64,000 bases of DNA from Lactiplantibacillus herbarum (GCF_001039045.1 NZ_LFEE01000018.1:191342-255341), one strand, 5' to 3'; positions 9,530 to 18,782 are shown, counted from the stretch's first letter. Translations and numbers: made by a program. Notes: generated from the sequence alone by a model not told the origin.

Positions 9530-10828
9530 ATGGTGCAACAGATTAGCATTATCGAAGCCAAAAATCACGTTGACGAAAAGGTCAAAATCGGGGTCTGGCT
9601 CACAAACAAACGTTCAAGTGGTAAGATTGCGTTCTTACAATTACGTGACGGTTCTGCCTTTTTCCAAGGGGTCGTTGTCAAGAGCCAAGTTAGCGAAGAA
9701 ATTTTTGCCTTAGCCAAAGAAGTTAAGCAAGAAGCTAGCATGTGGATTACGGGTGTTATTCACGAAGACAGTCGTTCAAAATTCGGTTATGAAATCGAAG
9801 TAGAAGATATTGAACTTGTCGGTGAAAGCGAAGAATATCCAATTACACCAAAAGAACACGGGGTTGATTTCTTACTTGATCACCGTCATCTATGGTTACG
9901 TTCAAAACAACCTTGGGCTATCATGAACATTCGTAATGAAGTGATTCGTGCCACTTACGAATTCTTCAATCAAGAAGGTTTCACTAAGATGGACTCACCA
10001 ATCTTGACTGGGAGTGCACCTGAAGGCACGACTGAATTATTCCATACTGAATATTTTGATCGTGACGCTTACCTTTCACAGAGTGGGCAGTTATACGCTG
10101 AAGCCGGTGCCTTAGCATACGGTAAGGTCTTCACATTTGGCCCAACTTTCCGAGCAGAAAAATCAAAGACGCGTCGTCATTTGATTGAATTCTGGATGAT
10201 TGAACCTGAAATGGCCTTTATGCACCAAGAACAAAGCCTAGAAGTACAAGAACGTTACATTGCCTTCCTTGTTCAGGGTGTGATTGATCATTGTCAATAT
10301 GCTTTAGATATTCTTGGTCGTGACGTAGAAACGTTGAAGAAGTACACCAAGTTACCTTACCCACGCATCAGTTATGATGAAGCTGTTGAGTTACTTAAAG
10401 CTAATGATTTTGACGTTGAATGGGGTGTTGATTTTGGTTCGCCAGAAGAAACTTTCTTGGCTGATCACTTTGACCAACCCGTCTTTGTCTTAAACTACCC
10501 TAAGGCTATCAAGCCATTCTACATGAAGCCACACCCAACTCGTGACGATGTGGTTATCTGTGCCGATTTATTGGCACCTGAAGGTTATGGTGAAATTATT
10601 GGTGGTTCCGAACGTGCTACTGATTACAATTACTTGTTAGACCAAATCAAGGAAGCCGGCTTAGATCCAGAAGCCTACGCTTGGTATTTGGACTTACGTA
10701 AGTATGGTAGTGTTCCTCACTCTGGTTTTGGTCTTGGGCTAGAACGCTTCTTGACTTGGATCACCGCTGAAGATCACGTACGGGAAACGATTCCGTTCCC
10801 ACGTTTGTTAAACCGCATTTACCCATAA
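9530..10828 (+). CDS. asnS: Asparaginyl-tRNA synthetase
   Basis: Class IIb aminoacyl-tRNA synthetase that charges tRNA-Asn. An N-terminal OB-fold anticodon-binding domain (about 1-110) is followed by the catalytic core with motif 2 [15 protein letters not shown] and motif 3 [13 protein letters not shown]. Length 432 aa fits. TTGGAGGAT lies ten bases before the ATG. No T-box leader precedes it here; it is likely transcribed from the promoter ahead of the ypmB-like gene or aspB. Confidence 0.97.
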   Translation: MVQQISIIEAKNHVDEKVKIGVWLTNKRSSGKIAFLQLRDGSAFFQGVVVKSQVSEEIFALAKEVKQEASMWITGVIHEDSRSKFGYEIEVEDIELVGESEEYPITPKEHGVDFLLDHRHLWLRSKQPWAIMNIRNEVIRATYEFFNQEGFTKMDSPILTGSAPEGTTELFHTEYFDRDAYLSQSGQLYAEAGALAYGKVFTFGPTFRAEKSKTRRHLIEFWMIEPEMAFMHQEQSLEVQERYIAFLVQGVIDHCQYALDILGRDVETLKKYTKLPYPRISYDEAVELLKANDFDVEWGVDFGSPEETFLADHFDQPVFVLNYPKAIKPFYMKPHPTRDDVVICADLLAPEGYGEIIGGSERATDYNYLLDQIKEAGLDPEAYAWYLDLRKYGSVPHSGFGLGLERFLTWITAEDHVRETIPFPRLLNRIYP

Positions 10829-10855
10829 GAGTTATTTAGTTAAATAACATTAATT

Positions 10856-10888
10856 AAAGGGGCTGTGACAGAAGTCGCAGGCCCTTTA
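10856..10888 (+). terminator. Terminator after asnS
   Basis: Stem AAAGGG-CTG-GAC with tetraloop AGAA and the complementary arm, followed by ttaatattt. The T-tract is imperfect, so termination may be partial. Confidence 0.55.
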
Positions 10889-10897
10889 ATATTTAGC

Positions 10898-11013
10898 CAA
10901 AACGTGTGCCGAAAGCCAGTTGCTTCCGCCTAGCTATGAAAGCCAAACGATTGAAAAACACAATCATTTGGCTTCCTACGCTATGCTCAGCAACTACCCG
11001 GCTTTTGTCCCAC
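10898..11013. repeat. Long imperfect palindrome between asnS and dnaD
   Basis: The inner arms AGCCAAACGATTG / CAATCATTTGGCT flank aaaaaca; outer arms (AGTTGCT / AGCAACT, GCCGAAAGCC / GGCTTTTG) extend the pairing to about 50 bases per side. The structure codes for nothing and lies just upstream of the dnaD start. Such mobile-looking palindromes are typical of REP- or MITE-like repeats, but copy number cannot be judged from one window and no second copy was seen here. Confidence 0.5.
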
Positions 11014-11037
11014 TCTTTCGTGAAAGGAGTCGTTGGG

Positions 11038-11754
11038 ATGGAATCCTTAGCAGCTGCCCTGATCAACGATGGGCAAACGACCATTGCCAACGCCTTACTC
11101 ACGCATTATCGTGAGATTGGCGTCACCAATGATGAGTTACTAGTTTATTTGCAATTTAAACGCCTGATGGATCAAGGTAATCAGTTTCCTGATGCGGCCG
11201 TGATCGCGACCAGTTTGGGTGAAGATACGAATGCCGTTTTCCAACGGTTACACGAAATGCTAGCGAAAAAGTTACTGACTATTGAATCGATTACCGGTGA
11301 GGATCAAAAGATTCATGATCGGTATAACTTTGATGGCCTTTACGACAAGTTGGCGGTTGCATTAAAGAAGCAGCCACAAGAACCGACCGCAGCATCGACT
11401 GAAAACATGCGTCAAAAAGTATTTACCGCGATTCAAACCGAGTTTGGCCGTGATCTATCACCAATTGAGATGGAAAGTATCAGTAAGTGGTTCGATGAAG
11501 ACCACTATGAACCAGAAGTCATTGAATTAGCCTTGCGTGAAGCTGTCTTGCGTCAAGTCTATAATCTGACTTATATGGATCGCATCCTGCTTAATTGGCA
11601 GAAACGTAACCTGAAGACGGCATCTCAGGTCGAAGCTGAACGACAACGTAGTATTGAAAAGCGTTTGAATTCAGCACCGCAACCGCAGCGTCAAACTGGC
11701 GATAACGCGGGCCCTAAGATTCCGTTATTTAAATTAGGCGAAGATCAATCGTAA
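11038..11754 (+). CDS. dnaD: DNA replication initiation protein DnaD
   Basis: Primosome component that, in Bacillus, acts with DnaB and DnaI to load the replicative helicase at oriC and restart sites. 238 aa: N-terminal winged helix (about 1-95), linker, then a DnaB/DnaD domain ending in YMDRILLNWQKRNL, which matches the YxxxIxxxW DNA-binding motif. GAAAGGAGT seven bases before ATG 11038 fixes the start; the open frame upstream runs through a palindrome and is not coding. The gene closes the dinG-dnaD block. Confidence 0.93.
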   Translation: MESLAAALINDGQTTIANALLTHYREIGVTNDELLVYLQFKRLMDQGNQFPDAAVIATSLGEDTNAVFQRLHEMLAKKLLTIESITGEDQKIHDRYNFDGLYDKLAVALKKQPQEPTAASTENMRQKVFTAIQTEFGRDLSPIEMESISKWFDEDHYEPEVIELALREAVLRQVYNLTYMDRILLNWQKRNLKTASQVEAERQRSIEKRLNSAPQPQRQTGDNAGPKIPLFKLGEDQS

Positions 11755-11761
11755 TACCTGT

Positions 11762-11796
11762 ATAGTCACTGGCAAATTGCCGGTGACTATTTTTTT
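11762..11796 (+). terminator. Terminator after dnaD
   Basis: Stem ATAGTCACTGGCA / TGCCGGTGACTAT with loop aat, followed by seven T: a textbook intrinsic terminator. Confidence 0.9.
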
Positions 11797-12079
11797 ATTA
11801 ACTGTTTACTAAAAGTAAAAGATTGATATACTCCGTTAACGCTATAGTAGGAGTCCTATATTGAACAAATTGCCAGCTGACTTTCGCCTGAAATACCGAT
11901 CAGTCCAACTAAAAGTAGGTAAAATGTGATTAACCTTTTAAATTTCACCTTAGCCGTGAGGGGGAGTTCCATATATATAGCATTACACAGAAGACGAGTA
12001 ACAATAGTTTTAACAAATGAAATGCATGTGGAAGATGTATTTGATAAACGCTAATATTAGAAAAAGATTAAAATTCATC
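11797..12079. other. AT-rich intergenic stretch, nothing recognised
   Basis: No open frame with a ribosome binding site, no RNA motif and no strong inverted repeat was seen here. Bacillus has nth and ypoC next to dnaD at this point; neither gene is present. Confidence 0.4.
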
Positions 12080-12108
12080 TTGACTTCTCATTTAGCTAGC
12101 GTGATACT
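12080..12108 (+). promoter_or_regulatory. Putative promoter of the met T-box operon
   Basis: TTGACT (12080-12085), 17-base spacer, GATACT (12103-12108). Transcription would begin about 30 bases before stem I of the T-box. Confidence 0.55.
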
Positions 12109-12139
12109 AATAACAACCAAGCAAGTGAAATCAAAGAAC

Positions 12140-12421
12140 AATGTGTCAGATGAGTAAAGATTGCGACCGATCCATAGCGAGCTACCGGTTGGTGTAAGGT
12201 AGTGACGGTGCATTCTTGAAGATGGTCTGACAGGTGTATTTTTTAATGCTGAGCGTAATAGTTAGGCATTAACGGTTACTGCCGTTATCGAGTTAGAGTC
12301 TCATAATCAGGGTGATTGTGGTACTTGAAGTGCGATGTTCGAGACTGAATATCGAAATAAGGTGGTAACACGGCTAAGGTCGTCCTTAATCTGAGTTTCA
12401 GATTAAGGACGACCTTTTTTT
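12140..12421 (+). promoter_or_regulatory. T-box riboswitch, methionine specific
   Basis: Stem I is closed by GTCAGA (12145-12150) and TCTGAC (12226-12231). An AGTA motif lies on the 5' side (tgagtaaaga) and the specifier ATG on the 3' side at 12222-12224, which predicts tRNA-Met. The distal stem has ACCGGTTGGTG. The T-box sequence GGTGGTAACACGG (12361-12373) pairs with uncharged tRNA ends; it is followed by a long terminator with arms AAGGTCGTCCTTAATCTGA and complement plus T7 (12376-12421). Uncharged tRNA-Met should favour the antiterminator and switch on metNIQ. Family knowledge supports this; the reading of the specifier is mine. Confidence 0.92.
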
Positions 12422-12440
12422 GATGGGGAGGATGAGATTG

Positions 12441-13508
12441 ATGGCACAACCAATTATTGATTTAAAAGATATCACGGTGACTTTTCATAATGATCAGCAG
12501 GTGCTTCCAGCGGTTCAGGATGTAAATCTTGCGATTGATTCAGGAGATGTTTACGGCATCATCGGTTATTCTGGTGCGGGTAAAAGTACCTTGGTCCGGG
12601 TGATTAATCTGTTACAGGCACCTACTGAGGGGCGAGTGGTTGTTAACGACCAAGCGTTACAAGACTTGTCTCCCGCTAAGTTACGGCAAGCACGACGGCA
12701 GGTCGGTATGATCTTTCAACATTTTAATCTGATGGGATCGCGCACGGTGCTTGGTAATGTCATCTACCCATTACTCGGACAGAAAATTAGCAAGCAGGAA
12801 CGCCAAGCAAAAGCGTTGCGGTTATTGAAACTAGTGGGATTAGAAGCATATGCTCAAGCTTATCCAAGCAAGCTGTCTGGTGGTCAAAAGCAACGAGTCG
12901 CCATTGCGCGAGCATTGATTACTGACCCCAAAGTGCTTATTTCTGACGAAGCTACTAGTGCGCTAGACCCGAAGACGACCGCCTCAATCTTGTCATTACT
13001 GCAACGCTTGAATCAGGAATTAGGGCTGACAATCGTTTTAATTACTCATGAGATGCAGGTTATTAAGAGCATTTGCCACCACGTTGCAGTTATGGAAGAC
13101 GGTCAAATCATTGAACGTGGACCAGTTGCCCAAGTCTTCACCGCACCGCAAGAGGCACTAACGCTAGACTTCGTGGAGGCAGCAACGAATGTGCGTGCAG
13201 CGATCAAACGGATTACTCGGACGATTAGGTTGAGCGAGTTAGCAGCCAATCAGGAGTTAATTGCTTTTAAGTTTATTGGTCAGGCCACTAAACATGGGGT
13301 GATTTCGCAATTATCACAAGAATTCAAAGTGGACGTTAATATCTTGTTCGCTAACATTGATCAAATTGACGGCCAGAACGTCGGTGACATGATTGCGGTA
13401 ATTACGGGGGATTTAGCGGCATTCAACCCTGCGGTGGCTAAAATGGCGTCAGAGGGCGTTCATGCGCAAGTTATTGATGAACAAGTGGTGAAAGGACTGA
13501 GTGACTAA
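12441..13508 (+). CDS. metN: Methionine ABC transporter ATP-binding protein
   Basis: ATPase of the D/L-methionine importer. Walker A GYSGAGKSTLVRV, Q-loop FQHFNLMGS, signature LSGGQKQRVAIARAL, Walker B VLISDEATSALD and H-loop THE are all present; the C-terminal ~90 residues form the NIL/ACT-like domain that gives trans-inhibition by intracellular methionine. ATG 12441 is chosen (GGGGAGG, nine-base spacer) over ATGs that overlap the ribosome binding site. 355 aa. TAA overlaps the metI ATG by one base. The Met-specific T-box directly upstream confirms the substrate. Confidence 0.95.
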   Translation: MAQPIIDLKDITVTFHNDQQVLPAVQDVNLAIDSGDVYGIIGYSGAGKSTLVRVINLLQAPTEGRVVVNDQALQDLSPAKLRQARRQVGMIFQHFNLMGSRTVLGNVIYPLLGQKISKQERQAKALRLLKLVGLEAYAQAYPSKLSGGQKQRVAIARALITDPKVLISDEATSALDPKTTASILSLLQRLNQELGLTIVLITHEMQVIKSICHHVAVMEDGQIIERGPVAQVFTAPQEALTLDFVEAATNVRAAIKRITRTIRLSELAANQELIAFKFIGQATKHGVISQLSQEFKVDVNILFANIDQIDGQNVGDMIAVITGDLAAFNPAVAKMASEGVHAQVIDEQVVKGLSD

Positions 13509-14179
13509 TGGCAGCATTACTTCCAAATGTATTACAGATGAAAAGTGAGTTCATTCAAGCGACACTGGCAACCCTTTATATGACCGCAGTTTCAGCAATC
13601 ATTGCGGGTGTGTTGGGACTTGGACTAGGTATTTTATTAGTCGTGACACAGCCAGGGGGCTTGTTATCAGATCAACCCTCGTATCAATTATTAGATAAAG
13701 CGACCAACTTGTTGCGGTCGGTGCCCTTTATTATTTTATTAGCGGTCATCTCGCCACTAACTAATTACTTAATTGGAACTACTGTTGGGACGACCGCCTC
13801 TTTAGTGCCACTAGTCTTGGGGATTTTTCCATTCTATGCCCGACAGGTTCAAAATGCGTTACTAGATGTTGATCAAGGTATCGTAGAGGCTGCCCAATCG
13901 ATGGGCTCTAGCCCGCTAGCCATTATCTTCCGCGTTTATCTGAAGGAAGGGTTGCCTGATCTGATCCGGGTATCGATTGTCACGGTGATCAGTTTGATTG
14001 GGCTAACAACCATGGCTGGGGCTATTGGTGCCGGTGGCTTAGGTGATATTGCAATCAGTATTGGTTACGCTCGTTTTGAAAACGACGTGACGCTGGTGGC
14101 AATGCTGATTATCTTAGTGCTCGTATTCGCTGTGCAGCTAGCTGGTGACTGGCTTGTCAAACGCGTAACGCACGATTAG
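13508..14179 (+). CDS. metI: Methionine ABC transporter permease
   Basis: 223-aa integral membrane subunit with about five hydrophobic helices. The coupling helix contains EAAQSMGSSPLAIIFRVYL, the EAA loop that docks on MetN. Start overlaps the metN stop codon (TAATG), indicating translational coupling; AAAGGA lies upstream. Length and hydropathy match MetI of Firmicutes. Works with MetN and MetQ encoded on either side. Confidence 0.94.
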   Translation: MAALLPNVLQMKSEFIQATLATLYMTAVSAIIAGVLGLGLGILLVVTQPGGLLSDQPSYQLLDKATNLLRSVPFIILLAVISPLTNYLIGTTVGTTASLVPLVLGIFPFYARQVQNALLDVDQGIVEAAQSMGSSPLAIIFRVYLKEGLPDLIRVSIVTVISLIGLTTMAGAIGAGGLGDIAISIGYARFENDVTLVAMLIILVLVFAVQLAGDWLVKRVTHD

Positions 14180-14191
14180 GGAGGCGTAGAG

Positions 14192-15049
14192 ATGAAACGA
14201 TTAGCATGGTGGTTATTAGGCATAGGTGTGATTGTTGGTATCTGTATCGGCATACACGAGTTGACGAGTTATTCGGCCCGTGAGCAACAGAGTGCCACGA
14301 TTACGGTTGGTTCCATGGGCTCTGACTATGAAGTCTGGCAGCACATTGCCAAGAGTAGGGACGCTAAACAATTAGGATTAACGATCAAAGTGCAGCAGAT
14401 TACCGACGGGGTTCAACTGAATAAAGCAACGGCCGAGAGTTCGGTGGACGTCAACGCGTTTGAATCGTGGTCGTATTATGAGACGTACAACAAACAGAAT
14501 CCTAAGGCCAAATTAGCGGCACTGGGGACAACTTACTTAGAACCAATGGGAATCTATTCAAAAAAGTATCAGAATATTGACCAGATTCCTGACGGCGCCA
14601 CGATTGCGATTGCGGATAACCCCTCGCAAGCATCACGAGGGTTATTGTTACTGCAAAAGGCTGGATTAATTAAATTAGCAGCGAACTTTGGTGTCTTGGG
14701 GACGACGAAGGATATTACTAGCAACCCACGCCACCTCAAGTTTAAGCAGATTGATGATACGACTGGTCCACGAATCATTAAGAGTGTCGATGCCGTTCTA
14801 ATTTCCAATACGGTTGCGTTAGAGGGCCATTTACACGTTTTGCGGGATTCGATCTTCCACGAGAGTCTGAACAAGGATACGAAGGATAACGTTAATATTC
14901 TAGCTACAGCGGCTAAGAACAAACATAAAGCTAGTTATTTGAAGCTAGTTAAGTTGTACCATCGTGCTGATATTCAGAAGTATATTAAACAAAAATATTA
15001 CGGCACAAAGATCAACGTGAACCAGCCACTGAGTTATTTTGATAATTAA
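14192..15049 (+). CDS. metQ: Methionine-binding protein MetQ (NlpA family)
   Basis: Substrate-binding component of the importer; NlpA-type fold with VGSMGSDYEVWQHIA, QITDGVQLNKA, DVNAFESW and the conserved GTTYLEPMGIYS. The N-terminus is hydrophobic (LAWWLLGIGVIVGICIGI), but the only Cys is preceded by V-G-I and there is no canonical L-[AST]-[GA]-C lipobox. It is therefore more likely held by an uncleaved N-terminal helix than by a lipid anchor, which is unusual for this family. GGGAGG precedes the ATG. 285 aa; 12 bases after metI. Confidence 0.9.
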   Translation: MKRLAWWLLGIGVIVGICIGIHELTSYSAREQQSATITVGSMGSDYEVWQHIAKSRDAKQLGLTIKVQQITDGVQLNKATAESSVDVNAFESWSYYETYNKQNPKAKLAALGTTYLEPMGIYSKKYQNIDQIPDGATIAIADNPSQASRGLLLLQKAGLIKLAANFGVLGTTKDITSNPRHLKFKQIDDTTGPRIIKSVDAVLISNTVALEGHLHVLRDSIFHESLNKDTKDNVNILATAAKNKHKASYLKLVKLYHRADIQKYIKQKYYGTKINVNQPLSYFDN

Positions 15050-15141
15050 TATTCACTGAGCATATTGGTCGCTAGTGTTTTGTTATTTGGTTATGATAAT
15101 AATAAGAAATGACAGAAGCTAGTGACTAGGAGGTCGTGCTC

Positions 15142-15642
15142 ATGTATAAACGTATTTTAGTTCCATTAGACGGTTCCGATAACTCGTACTACGCGCTAGA
15201 TCACGCCATTGAATTGGCGAAGGTGTTTGAGTCCAAACTCTACTTGTTAAACGTCATTGACGTTAATCGTTTTGGCATGTACAGTGCGGACGTTTTCACT
15301 AGAGCGGTTCCTGACATGATGAGCTTTGATCAGGCCCAGAGTAAGAAGTTATTGGAACGAGCGCAGGAACGCGTTGAGGCTAATCATCTGGAGGCGGAAG
15401 TGATTCGTAAAACGGGCGTGCCAAAGGTGACGATTGCCGTGGATGTTCCAGAAGCTCAGAAGATTGATCTGATCGTGATTGGTCGAACGGGAACCAACGC
15501 CATCTCACGGTTGTTCTTAGGTTCAACAACGGCCTACGTGGTGCGTAACACGCCAGCGAATGTCACGGTGGTCAATCTGCCGAATGATAACGCAATGGAG
15601 CAGGAGCAGGCTAAGGCAGCGAATGAAGCTAGTAATGAATAG
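15142..15642 (+). CDS. Universal stress protein, UspA family
   Basis: 166 aa with the Rossmann-like Usp fold: N-terminal KRILVPLDGSDNSYYAL and the ATP-binding signature GRTGTNAISRLFLGSTT (G-x2-G-x9-G-S/T), which suggests an ATP-binding subtype. AGGAGGT seven bases upstream of ATG 15142 decides the start over GTG 15136. It lies 92 bases after metQ on the same strand without an obvious terminator between, so it may share the transcript. The precise role is unknown; Usp proteins support survival under stress. Confidence 0.9.
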   Translation: MYKRILVPLDGSDNSYYALDHAIELAKVFESKLYLLNVIDVNRFGMYSADVFTRAVPDMMSFDQAQSKKLLERAQERVEANHLEAEVIRKTGVPKVTIAVDVPEAQKIDLIVIGRTGTNAISRLFLGSTTAYVVRNTPANVTVVNLPNDNAMEQEQAKAANEASNE

Positions 15643-15683
15643 GCTCAGATAGTCGTGATCAAGCTACATTTTAAAATAAGACT

Positions 15684-15725
15684 AAAAAATGACACCATAC
15701 TGAATTTCAGCATGGTGTCATTTTT
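15684..15725. terminator. Bidirectional terminator between usp and ponA
   Basis: Arms AAAAATGACACCAT-CTG and complement enclose a short loop; T-runs on both strands serve the two convergent genes. Confidence 0.9.
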
Positions 15726-15738
15726 GCGATTTCTTAAA

Positions 15739-18042
15739 CTATTGACCTTGTGTCGCGTTGTTTGTAGTAGGTGTTTCTGTTGAAGCAGCTGATGAACTTG
15801 CAGCTGAGCTGGAGCTTTCGATCGAGCTACTACTTGCTTCTGAACTACTTGATGATTCAGAAGAAGATGATGAAGAGCTGCTAGATGATTCAGAAGAAGA
15901 TGATGATTCTGAACTGCTGCTAGATGAAGAACTGCTACTGCTTGAACTGGAAATAATACTGCTAGTACTTGAACTAGTGTTATTCGCACTAGACGTTCCA
16001 GAAGAAGCTTCACTACTTGAGAAGAGATGACCAACGACGTAAAGTTCTTCAATCCCGTTACGTTTGGTCGTTCCGACTGAGCTTGGCTTAGTCCAATCTG
16101 AGTTAGGCGAGTATTCTTGTAAGTAACTCATCATTTCACGGTAGATATTCTGTGAAACCTTAGTATTGGTGGAGTCGAGATAACCACCGGCTTTTTGTGA
16201 TTCATCATACCCAGTCCATACTGCGACTGAGTAGTTCTTAGTGTAACCGGCCATCCAAGAATCAACAACGGCATCCGATGGAACGGAAATCTTGGAATCA
16301 GAAGAATAGTTATCTGTCCCAGTCTTCCCAGCTTGATAGACACCACTGATTTTAGCGGTTGTAGCTGTCCCGGTTGAACTGTTGATAACACCCTTGAGCA
16401 TGTCGGTAATCATGTAAGCTGTTGAACGTTTCATAGCCCGAGTGCCAGTACTACTGTAGTCAACGGTTTTTCCATCTTGTGTTTCAACCTTATTGATATA
16501 GTAAGGTTTGTGATAAACACCACCGTTGGCAAAGGCCGCATAGGCGCCAGCAACTTGCAGCGTGGAGACATCAGCACCGATGGCATTTGCCGCTGTGACG
16601 GTCTTCAGGCCCATGCCCAAACCGTTAGCGAAGCCCTTAGCCTTATTGAGACCAACTGCTTCTAAGGTCTTAATGGCTGGAATATTACGTGACTGAACGA
16701 GGGCGGCTCGCATAGTCATGTTACCGAGTGTCTTGTTGTCAAAATCGTGAACGCTGATATTGGTCCCAGCGTATTTATAGCTGGTATCGGCAACGGTCTT
16801 ATAGGTTGGCCAACTCTTGTATTCAATCGCTGGACCATAATCCAAAATTGGTTTCATTGTCGATGCATTGGAACGGGTTGTTTGAACTGCTCGATTGAGT
16901 CCATATGTGACATCGCCAGTTTTACGACCACCAATCATGGCAGAAACTTTCCCGGTGTAGGAATCAACAACGGAGACCCCTAATTGGAACGTTTGCTGCC
17001 CATTATTAGGGTAAGTAACGTATTTAGATGTATTGGCAATGTCATATAGACGTTGTTGCGCATTCATATTCAGGTTTGTGTAAACCTTTAAACCACCTGT
17101 GTTTGAAGAGTAACCTTTTTTGATTAGGTCAGCACTGACTTCTTTGAGGTAGGCATCCAGAACCTTATTTTTGTTAGCTTTGGCAGCCATACTTGAACGG
17201 CCAGCTGAACTTAAACCAGTTTTGACGCTGACGTTCATAGCGGCAGTTTCCTGTGCCTTAGTAATGACTTTATTGTCGTACATCGCTTGAAGTACTAAAT
17301 TACGACGACTTGTCGCGTAGGTCGGATAGGTTGTTGGGTCATAGTTAGTTGGTGATTGCGGCATCCCAGCTAGTAAAGCTAGTTGACTGAGGTTGAGATC
17401 TTTTAACGGCTTGTTGTAGTAGTAGCGTGCGGCAGTGCCCATCCCATAAACGCCGTTACCCATGTATACTTTGTTAATATAGTATTCAAGAATTTGTGCT
17501 TTACTGAAGTGTTTTTCAAGGTTAAGGGCTAACCAAGCTTCCTGGGACTTAACTTTAAGATTACGATCTGAAGTGTTCGTGGAGAAGACAGAGAGTTTAA
17601 CCAACTGCATCGTCAAAGTACTCCCACCTTGCAATCCCAAAGAACTGCCTTTCAGGTTACCTAGAAAGGCGCCAAAAATCCGATAGTAGTCAACACCGTT
17701 ATGCTTGTAGAAGCGTCGGTCTTCAATGGAAACAACCGCGCTCTTCAATGTAGCAGGAATATTACTAGATTTAACGTATTGCCGGTTACTTGAGTCGAGA
17801 GTTGTCACGTATTTGTTGTTAGCATCGTAAACCTTTGTGGCACTTTCACTCTTGAGATCGCCTGCGGAAATCGAAGGGGACGTTTGCGCATAATAGAAGA
17901 ATAGTCCAAGCCCTGCTAATACTACGATAACAAACAGTGCGACTAATGATAAAATGATGCGTCGTACCCAGTGTTTTTTAGGTGGCTTAGGTTGGCTCTT
18001 TTTACGAGCGACCCGTGAGTTCTGTTCATTGTTACTTGCCAT
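15739..18042 (-). CDS. ponA: Class A penicillin-binding protein (PBP1A)
   Basis: Bifunctional peptidoglycan glycosyltransferase/transpeptidase. A basic cytoplasmic tail and one transmembrane helix (about 28-50) lead to a GT51 domain with EDRRFYKHNGVD and GGSTLTMQLVK, then the transpeptidase with S-T-M-K near residue 393, S-R-N near 450 and K-T-G near 572. After about residue 670 the protein ends in a low-complexity tail of Ser with Glu and Ala, some 85 residues long, outside the membrane. AAAGGAG precedes the ATG. RecU is immediately upstream (11 bases), the conserved recU-ponA pair of Firmicutes. Confidence 0.95.
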   Translation of the reverse strand: MASNNEQNSRVARKKSQPKPPKKHWVRRIILSLVALFVIVVLAGLGLFFYYAQTSPSISAGDLKSESATKVYDANNKYVTTLDSSNRQYVKSSNIPATLKSAVVSIEDRRFYKHNGVDYYRIFGAFLGNLKGSSLGLQGGSTLTMQLVKLSVFSTNTSDRNLKVKSQEAWLALNLEKHFSKAQILEYYINKVYMGNGVYGMGTAARYYYNKPLKDLNLSQLALLAGMPQSPTNYDPTTYPTYATSRRNLVLQAMYDNKVITKAQETAAMNVSVKTGLSSAGRSSMAAKANKNKVLDAYLKEVSADLIKKGYSSNTGGLKVYTNLNMNAQQRLYDIANTSKYVTYPNNGQQTFQLGVSVVDSYTGKVSAMIGGRKTGDVTYGLNRAVQTTRSNASTMKPILDYGPAIEYKSWPTYKTVADTSYKYAGTNISVHDFDNKTLGNMTMRAALVQSRNIPAIKTLEAVGLNKAKGFANGLGMGLKTVTAANAIGADVSTLQVAGAYAAFANGGVYHKPYYINKVETQDGKTVDYSSTGTRAMKRSTAYMITDMLKGVINSSTGTATTAKISGVYQAGKTGTDNYSSDSKISVPSDAVVDSWMAGYTKNYSVAVWTGYDESQKAGGYLDSTNTKVSQNIYREMMSYLQEYSPNSDWTKPSSVGTTKRNGIEELYVVGHLFSSSEASSGTSSANNTSSSTSSIISSSSSSSSSSSSSSESSSSSESSSSSSSSSSESSSSSEASSSSIESSSSAASSSAASTETPTTNNATQGQ

Positions 18043-18053
18043 GATGTTCTCCT

Positions 18054-18677
18054 TTAGTGATTTGATGAAGTTTCATCAATGATGTTATCAATCGCATCTA
18101 AGTAAGGAATGATCGGATTGATATGGTAGTGTAGCTCCGTAGCCCGTTGTTCAATGTCCACTAATGGAATTGATTTGCGACCACCATCGCTTTGATGATC
18201 CCAATAAGTAAATAGGTCGGTAGCTGTTAGTACGAACAAGCGGCCCAAACTCGCAAAGCGAATAACGACGAAGCAGATGCCACCTTGCTGGATACATTGG
18301 CGCATATGCTCAATCTGGTGCTCATGAAAGTTCTTCAATGGAAAGGCCGTCTTATTCTTCGTCTCCTTTGCTTCAAAGTCTAAGTATTTGCCACGATAAA
18401 CACCGTTGTAATCGGTCGTAGAAGCGTGTTTGAAATAGGCTTCACGGATAACAGCGGCGCTGCGGTTAGGGTAGTCGACTTTAACAATCTGGATGGGTGT
18501 TGGCTTTTTATGGATAACTGCGATATTCTTTTTAAGATAATAAGTATTACTATCATTGAGTTCTTCTTCCAAGCTCATCCCACGATCGCCAAAGTTAACG
18601 TTAGCAAATTTAGAAGTTGGTGATTTTGAATGGCTAGGTTGGCGGTAAACTTTACCGTTTGGGTAGCGAATCGTCAC
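18054..18677 (-). CDS. recU: Holliday junction resolvase RecU
   Basis: Structure-specific endonuclease that resolves Holliday junctions during recombination and chromosome segregation. Recognised by GDRGMSLEEELNDSN, the catalytic region YRGKYLDFEAKETKN (D, E and K of a PD-(D/E)xK-type site) and NFHEHQIEHM. A GTG start at 18675-18677, nine bases after AGGAGG, gives an N-terminus TIRYPNGK as in Bacillus RecU; the TTG at 18684-18686 abuts the ribosome binding site and is less likely. An extended -10 (TGGTAAAAT) lies just upstream. Operon with ponA. Confidence 0.93.
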   Translation of the reverse strand: MTIRYPNGKVYRQPSHSKSPTSKFANVNFGDRGMSLEEELNDSNTYYLKKNIAVIHKKPTPIQIVKVDYPNRSAAVIREAYFKHASTTDYNGVYRGKYLDFEAKETKNKTAFPLKNFHEHQIEHMRQCIQQGGICFVVIRFASLGRLFVLTATDLFTYWDHQSDGGRKSIPLVDIEQRATELHYHINPIIPYLDAIDNIIDETSSNH

Positions 18678-18782
18678 ATTGATCAACCTCCTAGTAATGA
18701 TTCATTTTACCATTAACCACCCGTGAATGTGAAATATCTGTGAGTTTTTACCCATATTTAGTGATTGAAAGGAGACTTTTCT

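Noticed and set aside
10906-11037. 44-residue N-terminal extension of DnaD
   Set aside because: The frame is open only because of the palindromic repeat; a strong ribosome binding site is directly before ATG 11038.
15758-16052. Acidic and Leu/Val-rich ORFs overlapping the end of ponA
   Set aside because: They are mirror readings of the Ser-codon repeats of the PBP tail and have no ribosome binding sites.
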